Below, in pieces: positions 23,626-30,901 of a DNA stretch of 64,000 bases (positions are counted from its first letter, which is position 1; the number at the start of each line of letters is the position of its first letter). The position numbers and the translations under genes are program-made. The DNA is taken from the NCBI GenBank assembly GCA_963827315.1, contig CAWHAL010000001.1:124001-188000 (forward strand). Reading direction: 5' to 3'. Below the pieces are notes generated by a model, which did not search any database, had not been told where the DNA came from, and was given only the letters and a program-made list of their open reading frames with translations. The stretch is from CAVXEF01 sp963827315 (GTDB lineage: Bacteria; Planctomycetota; Phycisphaerae; Sedimentisphaerales; Anaerobacaceae).

Positions 23626-24217
23626 CGGCCGTCCCCTCCTTATTGTGCTCCACATAAATGGTAATAGTCATATCACAATTCAATAATCCATCTGAGATTA
23701 ATCTGAGCCTCAGAGAATCAATCCAGACCTGTTGCGGACGCTCCTGCAATTTTCTTATTAGTTCGACTATTTTTTTGTAGCTGCCCGTAACGTTCAACGT
23801 CGCACGACTTGCCTCCACATAAGGCCTCTGCGAAGGGATGCTCGTGCCGCTCAGCTTCCCATCCTGCAGAAATTTCAATGAATCTATAACGCACTTTGTC
23901 TGCTCAGCAGCCGTCTGAATGCCGCTGAAAAACCGCTTGGCTTCGACATCATCAAACAATCCTGTATCAATCAACCGTGATTTATGTTGCAACTGCTGGA
24001 GCTCTTTCTTTTTGGCTCCCACATATCCGGCGATAATCCCGTTCTTCTCGTTAAGCACGCCCACAAGTGTCTGGTAAGTCTGCGCAGCCTGAAGGCAATT
24101 TCTGTGAGGCGCAACAAAATAATTATAAAATGCGACCGCCGCTATGCAGAACACGACGACCAGCACAGCGTTCTTTGAAGAGTAGGCCAATTTTGTATAA
24201 TTATTCAGCCCGGTCAC
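23618..24217 (-). CDS. PilO-like inner-membrane pilus assembly protein
   Basis: The 199-residue bitopic protein has one N-terminal transmembrane helix (NAVLVVVFCIAAVAFYNYFV), a coiled-coil (AKKKELQQLQHKSRLI) and a ferredoxin-like C-terminal domain (ATLNVTGSYKKIVELIRKLQERPQQVWIDSL). This is the PilO/GspM plan. The start overlaps the PilM-N stop by four bases (ATGA), so the two are translationally coupled. It would join PilN in the periplasmic alignment complex between the platform and the secretin. Confidence 0.82.
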   Translation of the reverse strand: MTGLNNYTKLAYSSKNAVLVVVFCIAAVAFYNYFVAPHRNCLQAAQTYQTLVGVLNEKNGIIAGYVGAKKKELQQLQHKSRLIDTGLFDDVEAKRFFSGIQTAAEQTKCVIDSLKFLQDGKLSGTSIPSQRPYVEASRATLNVTGSYKKIVELIRKLQERPQQVWIDSLRLRLISDGLLNCDMTITIYVEHNKEGTADD

Positions 24218-25740
24218 TGATATTCCTTTCGCTCAGTTAATAAGCAGCTGACGGAATACCTTATCCACTTGTCTGATTCACTGTCTTTTTCAGTCCCGAC
24301 CAGCAAAGCAGACTTAATATACTCACATTTGCTGAGCGTCTTGAGGAAAAGCTCAACGGCTTCGTAGGAAAGAGCCTGCCCTTCGAGCGTTACCATCGAA
24401 TCGCCCCCGCTCGAAAGGCTGCATATCCGCACGTTTCTCGGTATTGCGCGGGCAATCTGCTCAAGAATCCGGTCCCACCTGAGAAAATAATCGCCTCTTA
24501 CGGCCGTGCTCACATTGCTGAGCCTCTGGGATGCGTCTTTCACCTGCTCGTCCAGCAATGCCCGCTCGTGCAATAATGTTCGCATATTCTCGACAACATC
24601 AGTACGCATTTTGCGGTCCATATTACGACCCAACCGTTTTAACTTTGCATTGAACAGGCTGATACTAAGAATCATCAACAGAAAAACAACCGCCGCGATA
24701 TTCGCAATCACCCAACTGTGCTTTTTCTCAGATTTGGCTTCAAGCAGCTTCGGCGGAAACAAGTTGACACCAATCGCAAAATCGTCGGGCTGCAAAAGCT
24801 TCATTGCCAGTCCTATGGCAACGGCGGAGGCGCCTGCCGCCGCTTCCGGATTTGCAAGCGGGCTGTCAATGGACGCTTCTTCAACTGTCCTGATTTTCAG
24901 GCCCGCTGCCTCGGTAAGAAGCGTAGGCAACATATCCATTTTCTCCTTAGGAAAGCTGTCGCACTCATCCATCACTATCTCCATATCCCATTTATTTCGC
25001 TTTCCGGGAACCTCAAAATCGTAGAAGCGTATTACATCTCTTATCTCTCCCGCCAGCCATTCAATACACCTGTCGGCATCGTTACCGGCAGACTCAAATT
25101 GCTTTGTCGTCACAAAATCCAAGGCTTCGTTCCTGAACAGATACAGCGTAAGCACATCCTCGCGTACCATTGCCAGCAGCAGATTCTGGTCGAACTTTTT
25201 CGCGATTCGTTTGTGGTAACAGGCCCTGACGTAAGCAAGCGAAGCGGGTTCGATAGCGACAATATTCAATCCCTTTTTCTCGAGCGCAGCAGCGAAGTCG
25301 GTAAGTTTCTGGGTGTCGGCGGCAGCCACCAGCAGCCTGCGACCAACCGATTTACCCTGTGTCTTTAGTCCGCAGAAATCCGATGTTACCTTACCCGCCG
25401 GCAGCATCGCACAGTGCTTGACCTCATCACGCACAAATTCGCCTATGTTGGCCGGAACGTTTTCAGGGGGCTCGAGAATTTGCATCAGCACAGGACTGCC
25501 AATCACTGACAATACCGCCTGATGATGCGCACCCATTCTGCTTTTGACCCTTAGTTTTCTTACCGCCTCGGCCAGCGTTGAGGGTTTTTCCACAACGCCG
25601 TTCTTTATTACGCCGGCTGGCACAGGACCATGAGCAGCTCTCACCAGCTGAATACCGTCAGCGCCTTTCTTAAGCAGAGCTAAATTTATCTGCTCGTGCG
25701 AAATATCGACACCCAGCGCTGTTTTGGCGGTCAACTTCAT
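24214..25740 (-). CDS. PilM-PilN fusion protein
   Basis: Residues 1 to about 335 are an actin-like PilM domain, beginning ALGVDISHEQINLALLKK, with VIGSPVLMQILEPP and a glycine-rich AAAGASAVAIGLAMKLL segment. A transmembrane helix (VIANIAAVVFLLMILSISLF, about 345-365) follows. The remainder is PilN-like: a coiled-coil, then YFLRWDRILEQIARAIPRNVRICSL and a ferredoxin-like fold. PilM and PilN are usually separate proteins that bind each other through the N-terminal peptide of PilN, so the fusion fixes their stoichiometry at 1:1. It overlaps both neighbours by four bases. Confidence 0.85.
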   Translation of the reverse strand: MKLTAKTALGVDISHEQINLALLKKGADGIQLVRAAHGPVPAGVIKNGVVEKPSTLAEAVRKLRVKSRMGAHHQAVLSVIGSPVLMQILEPPENVPANIGEFVRDEVKHCAMLPAGKVTSDFCGLKTQGKSVGRRLLVAAADTQKLTDFAAALEKKGLNIVAIEPASLAYVRACYHKRIAKKFDQNLLLAMVREDVLTLYLFRNEALDFVTTKQFESAGNDADRCIEWLAGEIRDVIRFYDFEVPGKRNKWDMEIVMDECDSFPKEKMDMLPTLLTEAAGLKIRTVEEASIDSPLANPEAAAGASAVAIGLAMKLLQPDDFAIGVNLFPPKLLEAKSEKKHSWVIANIAAVVFLLMILSISLFNAKLKRLGRNMDRKMRTDVVENMRTLLHERALLDEQVKDASQRLSNVSTAVRGDYFLRWDRILEQIARAIPRNVRICSLSSGGDSMVTLEGQALSYEAVELFLKTLSKCEYIKSALLVGTEKDSESDKWIRYSVSCLLTERKEYQ

Positions 25741-26126
25741 TCATTTACCCTCAAACTATCAATTCTTATTCTGTACGGGCTGACGGCTCCTATGGTTATG
25801 CCGGCTCTGACCCTCGCAACAAACCCCTGCGCCGTAGTGCCTGTTGACGTAACCACATTGCCGTCGGCTGTGGTGACGATGTATGAGCCGCCGTTGAAAG
25901 AGGTGCTGCTGATATTCGGGTCACCGCCCTGTCGGATTCTGGAAAAGGCATCATTTAAGCCGGCCTCCGCAGTAGCAACGGCCTGAGCAGCATTGATTTG
26001 ATTCTGCACAAGCTGAATATCCTCCGTATTGAGCTGGAGCATACCGATAGCCACCGCTGCCAAAAGAGCTATGATAAAAACCACTATCAAAAGCGCAACA
26101 CCATCATCTTTCAGTTCAACTTTCAT
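25737..26126 (-). CDS. Short PilX/GspK-like minor pseudopilin
   Basis: The 129-residue protein has a type IV prepilin-like N-terminus: a short charged leader (MKVELKDDG), then a hydrophobic helix VALLIVVFIIALLAAVAIGML. The G before V suggests the prepilin peptidase site, but there is no glutamate at position 5, as in GspK and some PilX proteins. The rest is a small N/T/G-rich domain. GspK caps the pseudopilus tip in T2SS, but this protein is less than half the size of GspK. It is coupled to pilM-N by a four-base overlap. Confidence 0.75.
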   Translation of the reverse strand: MKVELKDDGVALLIVVFIIALLAAVAIGMLQLNTEDIQLVQNQINAAQAVATAEAGLNDAFSRIRQGGDPNISSTSFNGGSYIVTTADGNVVTSTGTTAQGFVARVRAGITIGAVSPYRIRIDSLRVNE

Positions 26127-26239
26127 ACAATAATCAGACCCCTACATCTTAATTGCGCAATCCGTATACGCTGAACCTGCACTATCTAAGTGTTCAGGAA
26201 CACTAATTCGTATCGTCTAAAAACACCGCTGAATTGTGA

Positions 26240-26263
26240 AAAAGCTGCCTTCATTCAGCTTTT
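26240..26263 (-). terminator. Possible terminator splitting the pilus locus
   Basis: AAAAGCTG and CAGCTTTT form an 8-bp stem with an 8-base loop, ending in five T on the minus strand. The 347-base gap 26127-26473 holds nothing else that I can identify. If active, it separates the pseudopilin/ATPase genes from the PilMNO-secretin genes. Confidence 0.35.
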
Positions 26264-26473
26264 GATGGAAATATGAAAAGTTGCGGCACAAACTCCGTAT
26301 CGAACCGTGAAAAACTGGTTTTTATTGGCACTGGGCGATACAGGCCGACGTCGCAAAATACTTCTCCCCCCAGCGTCCTATAAGCTCATCACATTTCAAC
26401 TGGTCGGGATTGATTATTAGGATTGCAGAAGGTCGGCGATTGGCAGGATGGGTTTTTCTTTTTCGCGCAAGAC

Positions 26474-28216
26474 TCACGGCCGTATTTTGGTCGCTTCCAG
26501 CATTACAGACCAGCCGTAAGAATAGCCCCCCTCATAAGCACACAGAAAGAGCGAATCATTTACATTTTCATTTACCTTTACTAAAACGGGTTCGGTTGCG
26601 TTCACCGATTCCCATTCAAGCGATGCTTGTTCCTTGCTGACGGTCCAGTCACTGGTATTTACGGTTAGAATAACAGCCCAGCCGTTGGCAGCTCCTGGAT
26701 TCACGTGGCCTCTATAGGCGCAGAGATAATGATTAGGGTCTATTTTCCCCAGAGCCGGCGCCGAGGCGGAAACAGACTCAAACTGAAAACTGTTGCTGTC
26801 GCCTTTGGAAATCGTCCAGTCGCCGGTATTTACAATCAGAACTGTCGCATAGCCGTAAGAATTACTATTGACATAGGCACAGAGATAATGGGTGTCGTCT
26901 ATCTGCGTTATAGCGGGCGCGCTGCCACCGCTGGTGTCATAGTTAAACGCCGTCGGCGTCCCCTTCGTGACTACCAAAGTCTGCGGATCAACCATCAGGA
27001 CCACTGCCCAATCACCCTTGTAACTACTCTGATTGTCATAATAGACACAGAGACAATGGGTATCGTCTATTCTTGCCAGGTCAGGCGTATTGCCCCTGTA
27101 GTTGGTGGGGGTATAGATACACGGATCCCCAGGCGTGATTGTCCAGCCATTTGTATCATTTGCTTCGACCCTCAGAGCCTCCGCATGGCCGGGACCGTTG
27201 GTATTATCAGAATAGACGCAGAGATAATTACTATCGTTTAACTTTACCATGTCAAGATACTTACAATTAAAACCAAAGGGTTCCTTCGTTTGCGTTAACG
27301 CTCTTTCTGTGACTGTCCAGTTACCTGTATCTACAGTCAGGACCACTGCATACTGTACGTAATTACTGGTCTTACCTCTATAGACACAGAGATAATTAGT
27401 ACTATCTATCTGTGCCACGGCAGGATACAGGGCATCTGAGGCTTCTGGGGTGGTGTATTGGTGCGGCGGCGTCCCCTCCGTGATTTCCAAAGTCTGCGTA
27501 TCGACCGTCAGGACCACTGCATAGCCATCAGAATTCACACCGGCATAGACACAGAGATAGTGGGTTTCGTCTATTTGTGCCAGGGCAGCTTCTATGCCCT
27601 TTACGGTGTCGAACTCAACATTTGTCCCTTTGTTAAGCTCCCAGGTAGAGGATGAGTTGGTGCGAAGGTATGTCTGGGCGGTGAAGGTTTTGGACCGGCT
27701 CGTTGTGGTGTAGGGAGCGTACAGTGTAAATTCGGCTTTTACGGAGCGGATGATGTTGGCATCTGTAACGGGGTCCAGCGGCATGTCCAAACTACAGGCG
27801 TCGTAGCAGCTAAACTGCAGTTGGCTGACCGGCCCCGCAAGGTTTGAAGGAACGCCTACAATACCGTAGCGAATGTAATTGCTTGCTATGTCATATTTGT
27901 AACTGTTGCCGTCGTTAGCCACGAACTGGATGTACACGGGGGTTGTCGATGGGCTGCTTACAGCGGTTATTCTTACCGCCTTTGAGAGGTTTCGTTCGAG
28001 GTGGTCCATCAGAATTCTGCCGTTCTGAAGTATCTCGGTAGCGGCCTGTTTGGAGTCCCAGCTACTGCGCATCATCACAAACTGCGGCACAATAACAGCA
28101 AAAATAATGGCCATTATAGTTAAAGATACGATTATCTCTATAAGCGTCATACCGCGGCGTCGTGCGTCACGCTTTTTTCTTCTGTATTCTGTCTTTTGTA
28201 TTCTGTCTTCCGTCAT
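26474..28216 (-). CDS. Pseudopilin fused to a seven-repeat putative beta-propeller
   Basis: Residues 1-22 are a charged prepilin leader ending R-R-R-G. The mature N-terminus is MTLIEIIVSLTIMAIIFAVIVP with Glu5, as in GspJ/PilW-type prepilins. Residues 23-195 resemble a minor pseudopilin. Residues 201-580 are seven repeats of 53-60 residues, each with the core A-x-x-Q-I-D-x-T-H-Y-L-C-V-Y, then G-x-A-V-V-L-T-V-D-T and W-T-V-T-x-G. The L-C-[VA]-Y cores are at 221, 276, 332, 389, 445, 498 and 558. Seven such beta-rich repeats suggest a seven-bladed propeller displayed on the pseudopilus tip, perhaps as an adhesin or substrate-capture head. The start codon lies inside a 14-bp tandem repeat. Typical GspJ is about 200 residues, so this is almost three times longer. 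Confidence 0.85.
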   Translation of the reverse strand: MTEDRIQKTEYRRKKRDARRRGMTLIEIIVSLTIMAIIFAVIVPQFVMMRSSWDSKQAATEILQNGRILMDHLERNLSKAVRITAVSSPSTTPVYIQFVANDGNSYKYDIASNYIRYGIVGVPSNLAGPVSQLQFSCYDACSLDMPLDPVTDANIIRSVKAEFTLYAPYTTTSRSKTFTAQTYLRTNSSSTWELNKGTNVEFDTVKGIEAALAQIDETHYLCVYAGVNSDGYAVVLTVDTQTLEITEGTPPHQYTTPEASDALYPAVAQIDSTNYLCVYRGKTSNYVQYAVVLTVDTGNWTVTERALTQTKEPFGFNCKYLDMVKLNDSNYLCVYSDNTNGPGHAEALRVEANDTNGWTITPGDPCIYTPTNYRGNTPDLARIDDTHCLCVYYDNQSSYKGDWAVVLMVDPQTLVVTKGTPTAFNYDTSGGSAPAITQIDDTHYLCAYVNSNSYGYATVLIVNTGDWTISKGDSNSFQFESVSASAPALGKIDPNHYLCAYRGHVNPGAANGWAVILTVNTSDWTVSKEQASLEWESVNATEPVLVKVNENVNDSLFLCAYEGGYSYGWSVMLEATKIRP

Positions 28217-28245
28217 CTGTCTTCTGTCATCTGTCTTCCGTCATC
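28176..28245. repeat. Five 14-bp tandem repeats at a gene junction
   Basis: Five units of TGTCTTCYGTCATC type (two degenerate) cover the stop of the gene at 28241 and the start of the propeller pseudopilin at 28216. On the coding strand each complete unit reads GATGACRGAAGACA, so every unit carries an ATGA. Because 14 is not a multiple of three, the ATGs fall in different frames. A TGTCTTCC pair also occurs at 60743-60762. Confidence 0.9.
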
Positions 28246-28684
28246 CGCTATTCCATCGTCTTGCAAGTTGGGTGCTCAGCGTAACCTCGATTTCGTCAGA
28301 CCCAAGACCATTGCCATTCGCATCAAAACCAACGGAGACGGTTATCGTCCTGAGATTGCCGCCTGAGCCGCTGTCGGATACGTTGCACAAATAATGTGGA
28401 CTGTTCACGTCCAGCGACAGGTTGGTCGCGGTATATGAGCTGCTGTAGTGGTAGATTGAGCGGGCCTTTATATCATCGAGTTTGGCCTGGGCGAGTATCA
28501 GACTTCGGCTCTTGTGCTCGATATTTACGGTGCCGAGGTGGGCGGCAGTAAGGCCCTTCAAAATCGGAACCATCGCAACAATCAGCAGTGCCGATGCCAC
28601 AACAACCTCGGTGAGGGTAAAGCCCCCTGACCGACTCGCAAGTTGCGATTTGCAGGCTGCGATTTTTATCCTGATTTGGTCCAT
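28241..28684 (-). CDS. GspI/PilV-like minor pseudopilin
   Basis: The 147-residue prepilin has a 21-residue leader (MDQIRIKIAACKSQLASRSGG), cleavage before F-T-L-T-E-V-V-V-A-S, and a hydrophobic helix to about residue 45. QAKLDDIKARSIYHY and a C-terminal beta-rich part follow, as in GspI (which has a characteristic 'AxxxAxxxLE..r'). It overlaps gspH by 19 bases. GspI nucleates the tip complex with GspJ and GspK, which fits its place just before the propeller pseudopilin. Confidence 0.8.
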   Translation of the reverse strand: MDQIRIKIAACKSQLASRSGGFTLTEVVVASALLIVAMVPILKGLTAAHLGTVNIEHKSRSLILAQAKLDDIKARSIYHYSSSYTATNLSLDVNSPHYLCNVSDSGSGGNLRTITVSVGFDANGNGLGSDEIEVTLSTQLARRWNSG

Positions 28685-29145
28685 TTCGCCGCACCCGTAG
28701 CACTTATGAGTGTAATTATATAAGTCCTGCCTTGTGCATAAACCCTAATATTGATGCCGCTTATGACGCCGCTGCCGGTTCGCTTGTTCCCCAACGGTCC
28801 AAAGGGAAACTGGTTGCCAAGTGTACAGCTAACAGTAACACCTGAGTCTATCGTTTGTGAATCCACCGTTACAATATTGGAGTCATCGACTATTTGATAG
28901 CCCAAGTAGGGCGCTGAGCCAATCATCCTCAGCGAAAAGCCGGTTGGATTTGTCGCGGCATTGGAAATCGCCAGCATGCGTGTGCGGCGAAGGTCGGTAA
29001 CAATCTTCTTGGCCACGCCATCGGCTTTTTGCCTTGAAGAGCCAGCAGAGCTAATTCTCGGTATGGCAATAACCGCCACTATACCAAGAAAAAGAACGGC
29101 GAGAATAACCTCAACAAGCGTAAATGCCGGTTTGTACCTGCTCAT
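28666..29145 (-). CDS. GspH-like pseudopilin
   Basis: The 159-residue prepilin has a short leader MSRYKPA, then FTLVEVILAVLFLGIVAVIAIPRI with Glu5. The body contains ADGVAKKIVTDLRRTRMLAISNA, the helix-turn typical of GspH/FimT (residues after the stalk helix), then a beta-sheet domain ending ATGAAKWTKSG. The ATG at 29145 gives a normal leader; one 21 bases upstream is also in frame. GspH forms part of the pseudopilus tip. Confidence 0.82.
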   Translation of the reverse strand: MSRYKPAFTLVEVILAVLFLGIVAVIAIPRISSAGSSRQKADGVAKKIVTDLRRTRMLAISNAATNPTGFSLRMIGSAPYLGYQIVDDSNIVTVDSQTIDSGVTVSCTLGNQFPFGPLGNKRTGSGVISGINIRVYAQGRTYIITLISATGAAKWTKSG

Positions 29146-29251
29146 ATCCGAACCCCGCAGCAACATAAAAAAATGGCTACAGTCAACCTATAGCCATCCC
29201 CATTTCCCATTTTAGAACAACACCATTCAGCTCTTATCGAGCCGCCACCCT

Positions 29252-29587
29252 TTAGTGGCCCTCGGTACTGCACGAGACGCGGTGTGTGCTGCCGTCCATC
29301 GTGTAGGGCGTGGAGGTTCCAGTGCTCGGACAGACCGGCGGGCCTTCCGGGAAGTAATTGGGGTCGCCGGTTACAGTTGTCAGGCTGGTTCCGGCTGGAT
29401 AGTAGCCCTTGTCGGCATAATACATCTCAATCTGGGTGTTCATTATGTCAATATTCGTCGCGCAGGCGTTTGCCTTGGCTGTCGCCGTGCTTGTCGTTAT
29501 TCTCGGAATCGCAATCGCCGCCAGAACCCCAAGGATTGCTATCACGACCAGAAGTTCAATTAGTGTAAAACCCTTTTCCCGACACAT
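29252..29587 (-). CDS. Major pseudopilin, GspG/PilE-like
   Basis: The 111-residue prepilin has leader MCREKG, then FTLIELLVVIAILGVLAAIAIPRI, a textbook type IV prepilin N-terminus. A short globular domain follows (TNIDIMNTQIEMYYADKGYYPAG, then YFPEGPPVCPSTGTSTPYTM), with two cysteines that may form a disulfide near the C-terminus. The GspG-type 'y..d.g.YP' signature is clear. The ATG at 29587 is chosen because AAAGGAG lies seven bases upstream; the longer frame to 29665 has no such site. This is probably the main building block of the filament. Confidence 0.88.
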   Translation of the reverse strand: MCREKGFTLIELLVVIAILGVLAAIAIPRITTSTATAKANACATNIDIMNTQIEMYYADKGYYPAGTSLTTVTGDPNYFPEGPPVCPSTGTSTPYTMDGSTHRVSCSTEGH

Positions 29588-29704
29588 CTCTCGCTCCTTT
29601 CCTGATAAAATTGCCCTGCATTTACAGACTGTTATCTCACATAAAACATAACAAACAATCGACACAAAATACGCTGTACTTTCCTTTTTTCTTTATATAA
29701 TTGA

Positions 29705-30901
29705 TTACTTCAGGTGGCTCATATAATCGAACATCGGCAGATATACGGCTACAAGCGCAAAGCCAACGACAATTCCCATAATAATCGTCATTGCAGGTTC
29801 AAGCTTGGCTACCAGGGCATTTACCATTCTGTCGATATCCTTTTCGAGAAAATCGACGCCCTTATTCAGCATTTCCGATAATAACCCTGCTTCTTCGCCG
29901 GAGGCCGCCAACTGAATTATCATCGGCGGAAAAATATCATGACTTCTCAGCGAACCCGCAACGGAATTACCTGATTCTATTGATTCTTGAAGCTGGCCCG
30001 CTATCTGCGAGATTTTCGAATTATGCACAACCTGGCTGGCAACCTCCAAGGCCCTGACCAGCGACACACCCGTCGAAATCAGCAACGCAAAAGTCCGAAT
30101 AAAATGGGCTACAACCACAGCACGGTTGAGCCTCGCGAACAGCGGCATATTCAGCTTGAAGACATCCCACCTGGCCTTTACATGCGGATTTTTCACAAGC
30201 TGCCTGAGCCCAAATACAAGAGCCGCAGCAGCAGGAATAATGGCCCACCACCGGTGCCTGAGCAGAAAACTCACATCTACAAGGGCCTGCGTCGGCCCGG
30301 GCAGCGACACATGAAGCTGGCGGTATATATTCGAAAATACCGGAACAACAAAAATCACCAGCCCTGTGATTACCACCAGACACGCAATGCCAACCACAAT
30401 CGGATAGGCAAAAGCAGCCCTAACCTTGTGCCTCAGTTCAGCCCGTTTCTCAAGGTGGTTTGCACTCGCTTCGAGCGACTCGGAAAGCTTTCCGCTGGAC
30501 TCACCCGCCTCGACCATCCCAAGCAGAAAATCTGAAAATACTTTTCTATGCATTTCGAAGGCATCCTTTAAGGTTGAGCCTCTTTCAATGCTCTGCCTAA
30601 TGTCTGAAATTACGTACCTAAAGGCGGGATTGTCCGCCTGCTCTTCGAGTGTCTTGAGACACTGGGCGATTGACACCCCCGCCGAGCACATCCCGGCGAA
30701 CCTATATGTAAAGGTAACTACTTCAGCCTGCCTTATCCTGGCCTGCTTTCCGGCCAAGCTCGTTTTGCGCCTCGCCTTAAGCAGCCTGTAACCCATCTTG
30801 GCCAGCTCTTTCCGGAGGCCCCTGACACCATCTACGTCAGTATAAACGCCGGAGAAAGCGCTCTGGTTCTGGTCGATTGCTGTATACTCATAAATGGCCA
30901 T
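29705..30901 (-). CDS. GspF/PilC inner-membrane platform protein
   Basis: The 398-residue protein has two copies of the GspF domain. Signatures are F-R-x-A-x-M-x-x-x-G-type FAGMCSAGVSIAQCLKTLEEQ, GMVEAGESSGKLSESLEASANHLEK, three hydrophobic segments (GIACLVVITGLVIFVVPVF; WAIIPAAAALVFGLRQL; MTIIMGIVVGFALVAVYLPMF) and IIQLAASGEEAGLLSEMLNKG. It sits in the inner membrane, coupling the GspE ATPase to pseudopilin assembly. Its start overlaps the gspE stop by one base (TAATG). Confidence 0.93.
   Translation of the reverse strand: MAIYEYTAIDQNQSAFSGVYTDVDGVRGLRKELAKMGYRLLKARRKTSLAGKQARIRQAEVVTFTYRFAGMCSAGVSIAQCLKTLEEQADNPAFRYVISDIRQSIERGSTLKDAFEMHRKVFSDFLLGMVEAGESSGKLSESLEASANHLEKRAELRHKVRAAFAYPIVVGIACLVVITGLVIFVVPVFSNIYRQLHVSLPGPTQALVDVSFLLRHRWWAIIPAAAALVFGLRQLVKNPHVKARWDVFKLNMPLFARLNRAVVVAHFIRTFALLISTGVSLVRALEVASQVVHNSKISQIAGQLQESIESGNSVAGSLRSHDIFPPMIIQLAASGEEAGLLSEMLNKGVDFLEKDIDRMVNALVAKLEPAMTIIMGIVVGFALVAVYLPMFDYMSHLK

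Noticed and set aside
28190..28245. The 14-bp tandem units as a CRISPR array
   Set aside because: Units are head to tail without spacers, and no cas genes are present.
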